The notes under the pieces were generated by a model. It was given only the letters and a program-made list of their open reading frames with translations. It had not been told where the DNA came from and did not search any database. Made by a program: the position numbers and the translations under genes. Source: Phycisphaerales bacterium (GTDB lineage Bacteria > Planctomycetota > Phycisphaerae > Phycisphaerales > UBA1924). Taken from it: a DNA stretch of 64,000 nt. Within the stretch, counting starts at the first letter, position 1. Every line of letters begins with the position of its first letter. Below are positions 17,495-26,704 of this stretch, piece by piece. The stretch spans positions 1 to 64,000 of the forward strand of contig JAVJVK010000015.1 of assembly GCA_040221175.1 (NCBI GenBank). The letters are read 5' to 3'.

Positions 17495-18865
17495 ATGCCC
17501 GCCGTTTTTCCCTTTCGGGCCGTTCAGTTCAACCACGGCAAGGGCGACGTGAGCGCGTTCATCGCGCCTCCCTATGACGTGCTCGATGCGCGTGGCAAGG
17601 CGAAGCTGCTCGAGAAGAGCCCGGCCAACATCGTGGCGGTGGACCTGCCCCACACGCCCGCCAAGGAACTGGGGCCCCCCGAGGCCTACGCCAAGGCCGC
17701 CGACATGTATCGCGGCTGGCTCGAAGACGGCACGCTGAGCCCGACCGACCGGCCCAGCATCTTCGCCTATCGGCAGACGTTTGACTTCATGGGCCAGCGA
17801 TATCAACGCTCAGGCATGGCCTGCACGGTCGAGACCCGCCCTTTCGGCCCACGCGAGGGCGGCGGCGTGCTGCCCCACGAGCAGACCTTCAGCGGACCCA
17901 AGCAGGACCGCTTCGCACTCATGGAAGCCAGCGCGACGCAGTTCAGCCCCATCTTCGGCTTGCACGCCGACGAAGACGGCGCCGCCACCGCGCTGACCAA
18001 GAGCGTCATGGACAGCCGCCCGGCGGATCTGACGGCCGACATGGGCGACGGCGTGATGCACGAGGTCTGGACCATCGACGATGCCGAGACCATCGCCGCG
18101 TACGAGAAGGCACTGGAAGGCGAAGACGTCTTCATCGCCGACGGTCACCACCGCTACACCACGGCCATCAACTACCTGGCCAAGCTTGAAGAGGCCGGCA
18201 AGGAGATCGGCCCCGATCATCCCGCGCGGCGCACGATGATCGTCCTGGTGGGCATGAGCGATCCGGGCCTGGCCATCGGCGCGACCCATCGTGTGCTGGG
18301 CGGCATGAAGGACTACGACTTTGGCAAGCTCACGAATGAACTCGACCAGTACTTCACCCTCGATCGCGTGGGACGCGAACCCGGCCAGATCGAGGCCCAC
18401 ATGGAGAAGCGGTTTGACCCGGGCAAGAACGTGCTCGGTCTGATCGATCTGGCGACCAACGAGTGCGTCGTGCTGACCCTGAAGGACGGCGACCCGCTGG
18501 CCGACAAGTTCGCCAGCAAGCCCGAAGCCTGGCGCAAGCTCGACGTCGCACTCGTGCAGCATCTGATCGTTGAGAAGGTGTGCGAACCGAAGTTCAACGG
18601 CGGCGAGGCGGTCAAGTGGGCCTTCCCGCACACGGTGGACGAGGTGCTCGAGATCGCCAGCGGCCAAGAGACCGGCGCGGGCGGCGGCGCCGGCTTTGCG
18701 CAGGTCGCGGTCATCGTTCGCCCCACGCCGCTCGACGCGGTGAAGGAGATCGGCGCCGCGGGCGAACTGATGCCCCAGAAGTCGACGTTCTTCTACCCCA
18801 AGCTGGCGACGGGCCTGTTCATCAACCCGCTGACAAGCGACCTGCCGGTGGGCGCGGGCGCATAA
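17495..18865 (+). CDS. DUF1015 family protein
   Basis: 456 residues. It opens with FPFRAVQFNHGKGDVSAFIAPPYDVLD, which is the DUF1015 N-terminal signature, and carries the conserved IADGHHRYTTAINYL near residue 215 and a late LMPQKSTFFYPKLATGLFINPL. The family is widespread and conserved, sometimes annotated as a putative HTH or kinase-like protein, but no biochemical role is established. ATG 17495 follows CAGGAGG at an ideal distance. It ends seven bases before the convergent end of the polysaccharide operon. Confidence 0.9.
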   Translation: MPAVFPFRAVQFNHGKGDVSAFIAPPYDVLDARGKAKLLEKSPANIVAVDLPHTPAKELGPPEAYAKAADMYRGWLEDGTLSPTDRPSIFAYRQTFDFMGQRYQRSGMACTVETRPFGPREGGGVLPHEQTFSGPKQDRFALMEASATQFSPIFGLHADEDGAATALTKSVMDSRPADLTADMGDGVMHEVWTIDDAETIAAYEKALEGEDVFIADGHHRYTTAINYLAKLEEAGKEIGPDHPARRTMIVLVGMSDPGLAIGATHRVLGGMKDYDFGKLTNELDQYFTLDRVGREPGQIEAHMEKRFDPGKNVLGLIDLATNECVVLTLKDGDPLADKFASKPEAWRKLDVALVQHLIVEKVCEPKFNGGEAVKWAFPHTVDEVLEIASGQETGAGGGAGFAQVAVIVRPTPLDAVKEIGAAGELMPQKSTFFYPKLATGLFINPLTSDLPVGAGA

Positions 18866-18872
18866 GCGTCAA

Positions 18873-19778
18873 TTAGTCTGGCCGGTCGCGAAGCGTATGT
18901 GCGAGCGCTCGGTAGGATCTGGCCGTCCGCCAGCGAAGGCGTGCGATCAGGATGCACGCGGAGAGCCGCGACAACACGCTGGCGTCGCTCTGGCGCCATA
19001 CCCGCCGCCACTGTCCTAGTGGCGGCTTCATTGCGCGACGGGCACGCCGGCGCACTTCGTCGATGCCACGTGGCCCGGCCAGTTCGGAATCGGCAAGGCC
19101 ACCAATCACGCGATCGAGCTTGCGGTAGAGTTGCTCGATCGAATGCCGGGCCGGGTGTCGCACGACGCAGGCGGGGTCGTACACGAGGTTGAAGCCAGCG
19201 CTCGTTGCGCGCCGTCCGAACTCCCGGTCGCCACCGGAGTGCAGGCCGTCTGCAAATGGACCGGCCTTCTCGATGACCCGTCGCCGGACGAAGAGGTTGG
19301 CCGTCACGCCGAACGAATCGCTCTGGACGTATGCAGCCTGCGGGAATGCGAACACGATCTCGTAGATCTCCGCGGGTGTCGGCGCGTTGGCGTCTCGGGC
19401 GAACACGTCGACGCGGCCGGCGACGAGGTCGGGCAGTGCGACGCGGCCGTCCCTGCTCTCCATCGCGGCCAAGCCCTGCTCGAGCCAATCCTTCGCAGGA
19501 ATGCAGTCCGAATCGGTGAAGGCCAGCACATCTCCGCGGGCGATCTCAATGGCTGCGTTGCGGGCTGCATACGAGCCGCCTTCGGGCTGAAGCACGTACC
19601 GGGCATCGAACTCTCGCGCCAGCGGCTCGAGCGACGGATCCGAACCATTGTCGGCGACGATAATCTCGAACTGCGTCTCTTCGAGCGTTTGCGCACGAAG
19701 TGATTCAAGGCATGTTCGCAGCCGTTGATGGTCATCCTTGCTCGGGATGATGACGGTCACGCGTGGCGCCTGGCTCAT
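18873..19778 (-). CDS. Glycosyltransferase family 2
   Basis: 301 residues of GT-A fold: VTVIIPSKDDHQRLRTCLESL at the start, IIVADNGSD, and FTDSDCIP as the DXD metal/nucleotide-sugar site near residue 95. A C-terminal RRRARRAMKPPLGQWRRVWR segment is basic and may sit at the membrane. It would add one sugar to a lipid-linked glycan. It is the last gene of the cluster; its ATG overlaps the flippase stop by four bases (ATGA), so expression should depend on upstream translation. Confidence 0.9.
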   Translation of the reverse strand: MSQAPRVTVIIPSKDDHQRLRTCLESLRAQTLEETQFEIIVADNGSDPSLEPLAREFDARYVLQPEGGSYAARNAAIEIARGDVLAFTDSDCIPAKDWLEQGLAAMESRDGRVALPDLVAGRVDVFARDANAPTPAEIYEIVFAFPQAAYVQSDSFGVTANLFVRRRVIEKAGPFADGLHSGGDREFGRRATSAGFNLVYDPACVVRHPARHSIEQLYRKLDRVIGGLADSELAGPRGIDEVRRRARRAMKPPLGQWRRVWRQSDASVLSRLSACILIARLRWRTARSYRALAHTLRDRPD

Positions 19779-21370
19779 CGTGCGCCGTCCTTGGTGGCAG
19801 CGGCCTTGATGCCGTCGTGCAAGAGCGTGCTCAACTGCGATCGGCTGGCGGGTATGAGCCAGAGTACTCCGAGGTAGACCAGCCCCACCAGCGGTCCGAC
19901 GATCGCGATGCGTCCGATGGCCGATGGGACGGGTTCGTCCAGAGCCCCCAAGGCGAGCAAGCCGGCGATCGCCGAGAGTAATGAAGCGGTGAGTTGTGGC
20001 GACAGCCGGGCGGCAAGGTCGCGCTTACGGACCGGCGAATTATGGCACGCCATGGCGATGAACACGAAGTTGCCGATGCACCAGGAGAGGCTGAACGCGG
20101 CCGCCACGCCGTCGATGCCCCAGTGCACGCCGATGGCAAACGCTGCAACCGTGATGGGCGCCCACATCATGGCCCATCGTACCTGGACCTGCGGCTTGCC
20201 CAGCGAGACGCACAGCCATCCGGGTGCGACGTTGATGGTGCCGAACAGGGCAGCCGGCGCCAGCCAGCGGAAGACCGTGGCAGCCTGAGCCCACTCGGAC
20301 CCGAGCAGAACAAACACCATTTCGTGGGCGAGCACGTATGCGACGACGACGACCGGCATGCCAACCATGGCAAGCGCACTCATTGCTTGCAAATATGCAC
20401 GCTTGTACCGCACCGGATTGTCCTGCAATCGGCTCAGGGACGGGACCATCACGGCGCCGACGGGCGCATTGATCTGGCGGATTGGCAGCATCAGCAGGTT
20501 GTATGCCTTCGAGTAGATGCCCAGCGGACCACTGCCCATGACGAAGCCGATGATCACGTTGTCGGCGTTTCGGGTGAAGTAGTTCAGGAACGAGAAGCCC
20601 GTGACATTGCCGCCGAACTTCAGCATCGACATGGCGCCGCAGCCCCGACGTGGCAGCCCAGGACGCCAGTCGCAGAATACCCACACCAGCACGGCATTGG
20701 TGGCTGCGGCTGCGCAGATGTTGCCCACCAGCGCCCAATACCCAAAGCCCAGGATCGCCATGACGATGGCGACGATGATGCCCATCGCCATCGCCGAGAC
20801 TTGGATGATCGCAAGCGCCTTGAATCGCATCTGGCGACGCAGCAACGCCTGGTGCTGGGTCGTCAGGCCGCCGAAGATCATGGCTCCCGCCAGTACCATC
20901 GTAATCGGGATGAGCTTGGGTTCGGCGTAGAACGCGGCAACGACCGGCGCGAGCGCGGCGATCACGAAGGTGGCCGCAACGCCCAGCAGTACGTTGATCC
21001 AGAACAACGTGGAGACCTGCTCGTGGGTGATGTCCTTGCGTTGCACCGTGGCGGTCGAAAGCCCGGCATCCTTGAACATCTCGACGAAGCCGGTCACCGC
21101 GATCACCATGGCGATCAGGCCGAAGTCGCTGGGCAGCAGCAGGCGAGCCAGCACGACTGTCGAGCCCATGTGGAGCACGAATTTCAGGGTCTGTGCAGTA
21201 AGGGTCACCGTGCCGCCGCGCAGCGATCGCCCCTTGAGATCACCCATCAGGTGATCGGTGGAGAAATGCCGCCGGTGCGGATCTTCGGCCCCAATGGCGG
21301 GCTTGGCGGGCGGGCTCTGGGCGGGTATGCTCAACATCGCTGCTTGGCTGTGTTCCTGCCCGCCGTTCAT
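19775..21370 (-). CDS. Lipopolysaccharide/exopolysaccharide flippase, Wzx/MOP type
   Basis: 531 residues. After a soluble 45-residue N-terminus (HRRHFSTDHLMGDLKGRSLRGGTVTLTAQTLKF) there are about 12-14 hydrophobic segments, with the MOP-family features RLLLPSDFGLIAMVIAVTGFVEMFKDAGLSTA and NADNVIIGFVMGSGPLGIYSKAYNLL. Members of this family move lipid-linked sugar repeats across the inner membrane. I chose ATG 21370, which overlaps the sulfotransferase stop as ATGA; the open frame further upstream lies inside that gene. This gene marks the cluster as an exported glycan pathway. Confidence 0.92.
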   Translation of the reverse strand: MNGGQEHSQAAMLSIPAQSPPAKPAIGAEDPHRRHFSTDHLMGDLKGRSLRGGTVTLTAQTLKFVLHMGSTVVLARLLLPSDFGLIAMVIAVTGFVEMFKDAGLSTATVQRKDITHEQVSTLFWINVLLGVAATFVIAALAPVVAAFYAEPKLIPITMVLAGAMIFGGLTTQHQALLRRQMRFKALAIIQVSAMAMGIIVAIVMAILGFGYWALVGNICAAAATNAVLVWVFCDWRPGLPRRGCGAMSMLKFGGNVTGFSFLNYFTRNADNVIIGFVMGSGPLGIYSKAYNLLMLPIRQINAPVGAVMVPSLSRLQDNPVRYKRAYLQAMSALAMVGMPVVVVAYVLAHEMVFVLLGSEWAQAATVFRWLAPAALFGTINVAPGWLCVSLGKPQVQVRWAMMWAPITVAAFAIGVHWGIDGVAAAFSLSWCIGNFVFIAMACHNSPVRKRDLAARLSPQLTASLLSAIAGLLALGALDEPVPSAIGRIAIVGPLVGLVYLGVLWLIPASRSQLSTLLHDGIKAAATKDGAR

Positions 21371-22446
21371 CCTTGGAGCATCGGCCTCAGCCGACGCCAC
21401 AGGAACTTCATCGGGCTGCCCATGCGGGCGCGGTTCGCGCGAAAGGCACGAACGACCGCCGCGGGAAACGACGCGTAGTGTCGCAGGGCGCTGGTTGCCG
21501 AGACGCCCTGCACGCGTTCGTAGCCCAGTTGGTCGATGAGCTTTCCGCTTACCCGCTGGATCACAGCGATCTCGCCGGGCCTCAGCTTGCTCTTCCATCG
21601 ATCCACCGGCTGTTTCGAGACGCCCCGCCCCTCGGTGAACTTCTCATAGCTGCTGTTGGACATGGGCATGTCCAGGACGGCCTCATCGAAGGGAAGCTCG
21701 AGCCAGTCAAGCAACGCGCGCATCTTTGCGTCCGGGTTGCCCACAACGTCCTCGAATCGTTGCAGGCGTACGCGATCCTGGCCGAAGCGATCCTCGGCCG
21801 CCAGCGCCGACTTCATCGCGCCGTTCCACAGCGAAGCGATGATGATCGGGTGGTACGACTTCTTCGCGCGCTGGTGGTCGGCCTCGAGCGTCTCCTTGTG
21901 GCCCGGGTCCTTCTCGAAGTCGAAGCCACCCTGGTTCTTCCAGTCGCGGTATGACGCCACGACGGCGCGCACGTCGCGGATCATGCAGATGACCCGCGCA
22001 TCGGGAAACGCCGTCAGGATGTCGTCGATCCGGAAAATGTGCCGGGGCGTCTTCTCGCCCCATACGACCTTGCCGTGGTGCTCGGCCTCCAACTCGCAGT
22101 AGGCACGAAGGCACAGGTCGGCGGTGGGGGCGTTGTCCCCGGCGAGCGCACCGACTCGGTCCCGGAAAGCCTGCCGAGTCACGCGACCCTTGTCGGGGTC
22201 TCCGCCGTGGCTGTAAGGCCGGTGGCCGAGGGCCAGCAAGTAGTCCTCTGCTTGACGCACCTGCTCGGGCGAGAGCGGGCCGTCGCCGCCCGTGCCCAAC
22301 GCAACGCGAAGGTCGTCGAAGTAGTGGGTCTCGCCGCTCAGGTGGACCATTGGGTGTAGGTTCAGGGCCGCGCGCACCATGGCCGTGCCCGAGCGCGACG
22401 GCCCGCAGATGAAGATTGGTCCCTGTGGCAGCGCGTTCTCGCTCAC
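21367..22446 (-). CDS. Sulfotransferase family protein
   Basis: 359 residues. IFICGPSRSGTAMVRAALN at the N-terminus is the 5'-phosphosulfate-binding loop, and VICMIRDVRAVVASYRDWK is the 3'-phosphate-binding segment, so PAPS is the likely sulfate donor. The middle VWGEKTPRHIFRIDDIL also fits the family. It would sulfate a sugar or, less likely, a peptide. The start is taken as GTG 22446, which overlaps the preceding stop as GTGA, matching the pattern of this operon; an upstream in-frame ATG at 22482 would give a larger overlap. Sulfation predicts an anionic surface glycan. Confidence 0.88.
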   Translation of the reverse strand: MSENALPQGPIFICGPSRSGTAMVRAALNLHPMVHLSGETHYFDDLRVALGTGGDGPLSPEQVRQAEDYLLALGHRPYSHGGDPDKGRVTRQAFRDRVGALAGDNAPTADLCLRAYCELEAEHHGKVVWGEKTPRHIFRIDDILTAFPDARVICMIRDVRAVVASYRDWKNQGGFDFEKDPGHKETLEADHQRAKKSYHPIIIASLWNGAMKSALAAEDRFGQDRVRLQRFEDVVGNPDAKMRALLDWLELPFDEAVLDMPMSNSSYEKFTEGRGVSKQPVDRWKSKLRPGEIAVIQRVSGKLIDQLGYERVQGVSATSALRHYASFPAAVVRAFRANRARMGSPMKFLWRRLRPMLQG

Positions 22447-23405
22447 GATCCCGATTCTCCCAGAGCTCCAGAGCCCGTCCATTCCCTCCGCCGCGCCCAG
22501 ACCTCGTCGAAGGTCCCCGGCTCCTTAGCGGGCTTGCCCCTGCCGATCGCGCAGCGGAGGCGTGCTACGGCGCGTCGCCGCAACACGTTCATCATCGGTC
22601 CAACATCGGCCCACCATTGCCACGCTCGGCCCCAGTGCCTTGCATAGAGCTGCCGGCGGGCGGTATAGAGGCGAACAATCTTATCGGGCCTGACGGTGTC
22701 AGACTGCCCGCCATAGTGGACGATGTCGGCCCGGGCGGTCACCATGGGGCTCGCGCCGAGCCCGCGTGCCCGCAGGCACAGGTCCGCGTCTTCACCGTAC
22801 ATGAAGAACGCCGGGTCGAAGCCGTCCAGCTTCTCCCACAGCTCGCGGTCGATCATCAGCAGGCACCCGGTCACCACATCCACGGGCAGCTCGGCCCCGT
22901 CAGGCAGCACGCCGAGGGACTCGGGGTTGAAAAGCCGCGAGCCCTTGAACAGCCCGGCCAGCGCCGAGGCCGAGCAGAAGACGCTCCAGGGCGTGGGCCT
23001 TCGCCAGCAACTCGTCGGGTTGGGCGAACCGTCTCCGAAGCGGGTTCGCCCGCCCCAGATGCCCGCCTTCGGATTGCGGTCGGCAAAGGTTACGAGTTCG
23101 TCGATCGCGCCAGGGTCGACCAGCGTGTCGGGATTGAGCAACAACAAACGCTCAGCGGTCGCGTGCGTCGCGGCCAGGTTGTTTGCCCGGGCAAAGCCGA
23201 GGTTGTCCTCTGACGCAATGACGCGGAAGCCGGGGAACTCGCGCAAGATCGCATCGGCCGACCCATCACTCGAAGCATTGTCGACGACGATCACCTCATG
23301 GCTGGTCTTGCTCGCTCCCTCGCGGATCGTGCGTAAGCAGGCGAGGGTCATCTCTTTCGTGTTGTAGCTGATGACGAGGATGGCCACGCGGGAGTCGTTT
23401 GTCAT
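22443..23405 (-). CDS. Glycosyltransferase family 2, rhamnosyltransferase-like
   Basis: 320 residues. VAILVISYNTKEMTLACLRTI begins eight residues after the start, then IVVDNASSDGSAD, NLGFARANNLA and LLLNPDTLV, followed by FDPAFFMYGEDADLCLRARGLG. This is the layout of WbbL-like rhamnosyltransferases. Because the domain begins right at the N-terminus, the ATG at 23405 must be close to correct. That start lies 110 bases inside the upstream membrane-protein frame, unlike the 4-base overlaps elsewhere in the operon. Confidence 0.9.
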   Translation of the reverse strand: MTNDSRVAILVISYNTKEMTLACLRTIREGASKTSHEVIVVDNASSDGSADAILREFPGFRVIASEDNLGFARANNLAATHATAERLLLLNPDTLVDPGAIDELVTFADRNPKAGIWGGRTRFGDGSPNPTSCWRRPTPWSVFCSASALAGLFKGSRLFNPESLGVLPDGAELPVDVVTGCLLMIDRELWEKLDGFDPAFFMYGEDADLCLRARGLGASPMVTARADIVHYGGQSDTVRPDKIVRLYTARRQLYARHWGRAWQWWADVGPMMNVLRRRAVARLRCAIGRGKPAKEPGTFDEVWARRREWTGSGALGESGS

Positions 23406-24747
23406 TGGTGGTAAGGCTTCCAGAGCCCTTGGGCGGGCGGGACTTCATGGCGGGCAACTGCGAGATGGTGGCGGCGAGCGCGAGCGTCAGGAACCATGCC
23501 ACGCGGGTCTGGCCAAAATACGACACGCCGATGAACGCCATGCAATGCGTGAACAGGCTGGCGCCGACGGCCCATTTGAGCCAGAACAGTCCGCGGCGGG
23601 TCGGTTCGGTCTTGAGCGCCCTACCCACGGCGCGGAAAGCCAGCACGATGACGACGACGAAGGCCACCATGCCCCAGATGCCCCCGCGGACGCCTTCGAG
23701 GATGTATTGGTTGGTCACGTCCTGAAGGCCGTAGCCCCAGTGCTCGGTCGTGCGGGTGCCCAGCAGGGCCCATTCGCCGAAGTTCTCCACGGTCTTGTCG
23801 ATCAGGTGCTTGCGGTGCCAGGCCGTCGATCCGCCAACCGCGCTGACGCGAGCGATGAGCGCCCAGACGGGCCCTTCCATGACGAAGTGCAGCATGATCA
23901 GCAGGGCGACCAAGGCATAACGGAGGGGACGGAGTAGTTCCCGCACCCAGGCGAACGCCATGGCGATGCCGCCAGAGAGCACCGCGAGGAGCGGAGTGCT
24001 GGACGCGCACATGATCACGATGGTGGCCGACGCAATGCAACCGGCCATGGCCGTGGTGCGTTTGCGTCGGTTCATGTACAGTCCCGAAGCCAGCACGAGC
24101 ACGATGGCGAAGAAGCAGCCGGCCATGATCGGGTGGCTGAACGCCCCCTGGGCGCGCAGCCGGCCTTCTCTCACCTGGGTGTAGGTGCGTACGCCGCCCA
24201 TGACCGAGAACATGTTGTACCCGGTCTGCTTCTCGATCATGAAAAAGCCGGCGCAGCCCAGAGACACCAACGCCAGGATCACGATCGTTCGCTCGACGTC
24301 GGCCCAGGAGCGCAGCAGACATCGAAAGGTGATGTAGATGCCCAGCGACTCGTAGATGTAGCCGGCCCGATTGATGATTGCGGACGTGCTGCTCCATTGG
24401 AGGATGAACACGACCGAAACGATGAGGATCCACGCTCCCACGGCATAGTCCAGTGCGACCAGCCGGAGCCCTCGATAGTCGCGAAATGCCAGGATTCGCA
24501 CCCAGTAGGCGATGACCAGCAGCCGCAGGAACGTGAAGTCGAGGCCAAGGAAGGCGATGCGCTGGCCCGCCGGCACGAAGCACGCCAGCACGAGCAGCGG
24601 CGCCAGCGACCAGCGCCGGGGCAGCGTGAACACCAGCACGCCAAGCACTGCCAGAACCGCAAACCCGACCGGGTGGACCGACGTCTGGTTGGTGTAACCC
24701 AGGTCATCGCCGGCGATCTGCGCGAGAAGGCTGCTCAACGCCATCAT
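23296..24747 (-). CDS. O-antigen ligase/polymerase-like membrane protein
   Basis: 483 residues with about 10-12 membrane segments. A large loop near the middle (RVSAVGGSTAWHRKHLID, LLGTRTTEHWGYGLQDVTNQYILEGVRGGIWG) resembles the Wzy_C/O-antigen ligase region with its conserved histidine and arginine residues. It would polymerise or ligate the flipped repeat units. ATG 24747 (ATGATG) overlaps the preceding stop as ATGA. The last 37 residues are read out of frame from the following gene and look low-quality, suggesting an indel near the end of this gene. Confidence 0.8.
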   Translation of the reverse strand: MMALSSLLAQIAGDDLGYTNQTSVHPVGFAVLAVLGVLVFTLPRRWSLAPLLVLACFVPAGQRIAFLGLDFTFLRLLVIAYWVRILAFRDYRGLRLVALDYAVGAWILIVSVVFILQWSSTSAIINRAGYIYESLGIYITFRCLLRSWADVERTIVILALVSLGCAGFFMIEKQTGYNMFSVMGGVRTYTQVREGRLRAQGAFSHPIMAGCFFAIVLVLASGLYMNRRKRTTAMAGCIASATIVIMCASSTPLLAVLSGGIAMAFAWVRELLRPLRYALVALLIMLHFVMEGPVWALIARVSAVGGSTAWHRKHLIDKTVENFGEWALLGTRTTEHWGYGLQDVTNQYILEGVRGGIWGMVAFVVVIVLAFRAVGRALKTEPTRRGLFWLKWAVGASLFTHCMAFIGVSYFGQTRVAWFLTLALAATISQLPAMKSRPPKGSGSLTTNDKRLPRGHPRHQLQHERDDPRLLTHDPRGSEQDQP

Positions 24748-26069
24748 GACGCACCCACCGCGGCACCAGGCTTCATGGCACCCTGGCTCACGACCGAATC
24801 CAGAACACCCGCCATGCGGCAAGCAATCTCTCGTCGGTCGTAGACCTTCAGATCATCATCAGCCAGCGGCGGCTCGCACAGCGTTGATCCATGCTCGATC
24901 AACTCGGCCAGCGCGCGTGCAATGCTCCCGGGATCGCATGGGTCGGCCAACACGCACCGACGCCGACACGCCAGCATGTCGCGTGCATCGCCCTCGGGGA
25001 GCGCGCCCAGGATTGGTCGTCCGCTGGCCAAATACTCGTAGGACTTGCCGGGCACGATCCGCGCCCGGTGGCCGGCAGGAAGGCCGTGCAGGTGCAGGAA
25101 GAGTGCGTCCGCCGCCAGCAGGTGGGCAATCGACTCGTCATGCGGGCGGTAGCCGACCGGCGTAACAAGGTCCCTCGAAGGGCTGGCATCGATCCGGGCC
25201 CTTGTGGCTGGGTCGAGGTTGCCCACGTGCATGAAGCGGAACCCGTCCATCATCGTGGGGCGCTCACGCCGCACGATGTCGATGGCGTCCAGGACCGGCC
25301 CGATCGACCGCCCTATGGGACGAATGGGTTCGGGCCGGTAGTGCAGTCGACGCTTCAACCGGGCTGCGAAGCCTCGAGCGGGCAAGGCCTGCTTGGTCAG
25401 AAACGTCCCGGTATGCACCAGCACGAATCGGGCTCCGGCAGGCCGAGGGGCCGCGATCACGTTCTCGAAGTCAGCTGGATCGAAACCATTTGGAATGACG
25501 TGCACCCGCTGGGCATCGAGTCGGGGAAACGTCTTTAGTGTCTCTCGCCGCGCTTCGGGGGTGTTCATGACAACCCCGGGCGCCGCATGCAGCGTGAGCT
25601 CCATCGTCGCCAGATCACGCTTCCACTGGAGCTTGTGGCGATAGATCGGCACACCATCGAGTGCCCAGGGGTCGCGCAGGTCAACCACCACCGGAACCCG
25701 GTCCTGCAATTGCTCGGCCAGCGGCGAGAGCCAGAACGGGCTCATGGTGATCAGGACGGCGTCGATCTCCTGGCGCTCGATAAGTTCGACGAGATACGCC
25801 CGCGCGCGCTCCAGCCACGCCGGCTGAGATTCGGCCTCGATTCGCTCGATGTGGACGCTCGCGGGCACGTCAGCATGGGCCATGCGGTCGTCCAGGTGTT
25901 GTGCCGATACCCCCCTCGCGGCGCCATCACCGGTCGGGGCGCAACAGACAACGGTCGGAGTCCAGCCAGACTTGCCGAGGTAGCGGCATAGCTTCGCGGC
26001 GCGCTGCGTGCCAGCTCCGCCGATCGGCGGGAAGTAGTACGACACGATGGCCACGCGCTTCGGTATCAC
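24744..26069 (-). CDS. Glycosyltransferase family 4-type
   Basis: 441 residues of GT-B fold. RVAIVSYYFPPIGGAGTQRAAKLCRYL is the acceptor-side start, VVVDLRDPWALDGVP lies near residue 125, VIPNGFDPADFEN near 215, and the donor-site region reads PGKSYEYLASGRPILGALPEGDA near 355. It would transfer a sugar from a nucleotide donor at the cytoplasmic membrane face. The start is taken as GTG 26069, overlapping the acyltransferase stop as GTGA; an ATG four codons earlier (26081) is the alternative. Confidence 0.9.
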   Translation of the reverse strand: MIPKRVAIVSYYFPPIGGAGTQRAAKLCRYLGKSGWTPTVVCCAPTGDGAARGVSAQHLDDRMAHADVPASVHIERIEAESQPAWLERARAYLVELIERQEIDAVLITMSPFWLSPLAEQLQDRVPVVVDLRDPWALDGVPIYRHKLQWKRDLATMELTLHAAPGVVMNTPEARRETLKTFPRLDAQRVHVIPNGFDPADFENVIAAPRPAGARFVLVHTGTFLTKQALPARGFAARLKRRLHYRPEPIRPIGRSIGPVLDAIDIVRRERPTMMDGFRFMHVGNLDPATRARIDASPSRDLVTPVGYRPHDESIAHLLAADALFLHLHGLPAGHRARIVPGKSYEYLASGRPILGALPEGDARDMLACRRRCVLADPCDPGSIARALAELIEHGSTLCEPPLADDDLKVYDRREIACRMAGVLDSVVSQGAMKPGAAVGAS

Positions 26070-26689
26070 GCCGCCACCCATTGGCCCCGCTCGAAGTCGA
26101 AGCGTCGGATCACCCGCGCCGGCACGCCCACGGCAATGCAGTACGGTGGAACGTCCCGGTTGACCAACGCTCCGGCCCCGATGATGGCTCCCTCGCCAAT
26201 CGTCACGCCCTTGAGGATGATCGCCCGTTCACCTACCCACGCCTTGGGCCCGATTCGCACGGGGGCGGCGAGCAATTCGCCCGTACCGAAGTAGCCGCGC
26301 TTTGGGTCGCGATAGTCGTGATCGTGGTCCGTCACGTACACGCCCGACCCAAAGACCGTGCCGTCCAGGATCTCCACGCTCTGGCACGCGCCGATATGGA
26401 CGTCTCGCTGGATCGAGACGCGTTCACCGAGCACCACCTGCGGCGTCTGCCCGGCCCCGACGGCCTCGATGCGTGCCCCCCGAAAGAGCGTCACGTTGGC
26501 GCCGATGGCGATGCGGGACGGCCTGACAAACTGGCTCGTGTGGTGCAGGTACGCGCCGCGACCCAGGCTGTGCAGCCGCGATCTCCACAGGGTCCTCGTC
26601 GCAATGCTGTACACACGGGTGACGATGCGGATGGGCAGAGTCCGCCTGGGATACTCCTGAGGCACCGGCATGGCTTGCTGTGCACTCAT
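26066..26689 (-). CDS. Hexapeptide-repeat acyltransferase (LbH fold)
   Basis: 207 residues. Isoleucine-rich hexapeptides such as IAIGANVTLFRG, VVLGERVSIQRDVHIGA, VRIGPKAWVGERAIILKGVTIGEGAIIGAGALV predict a left-handed beta-helix trimer, and YVTDHDHDY carries the probable catalytic histidine. The IAVGVPARVIRRF end is usual for maltose/serine O-acetyltransferase relatives. It likely acetylates the repeat unit or a precursor sugar. It starts 15 bases after the asparagine-synthase-like gene. Confidence 0.9.
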   Translation of the reverse strand: MSAQQAMPVPQEYPRRTLPIRIVTRVYSIATRTLWRSRLHSLGRGAYLHHTSQFVRPSRIAIGANVTLFRGARIEAVGAGQTPQVVLGERVSIQRDVHIGACQSVEILDGTVFGSGVYVTDHDHDYRDPKRGYFGTGELLAAPVRIGPKAWVGERAIILKGVTIGEGAIIGAGALVNRDVPPYCIAVGVPARVIRRFDFERGQWVAA

Positions 26690-26704
26690 GGGGTGAACCC
26701 TTAA

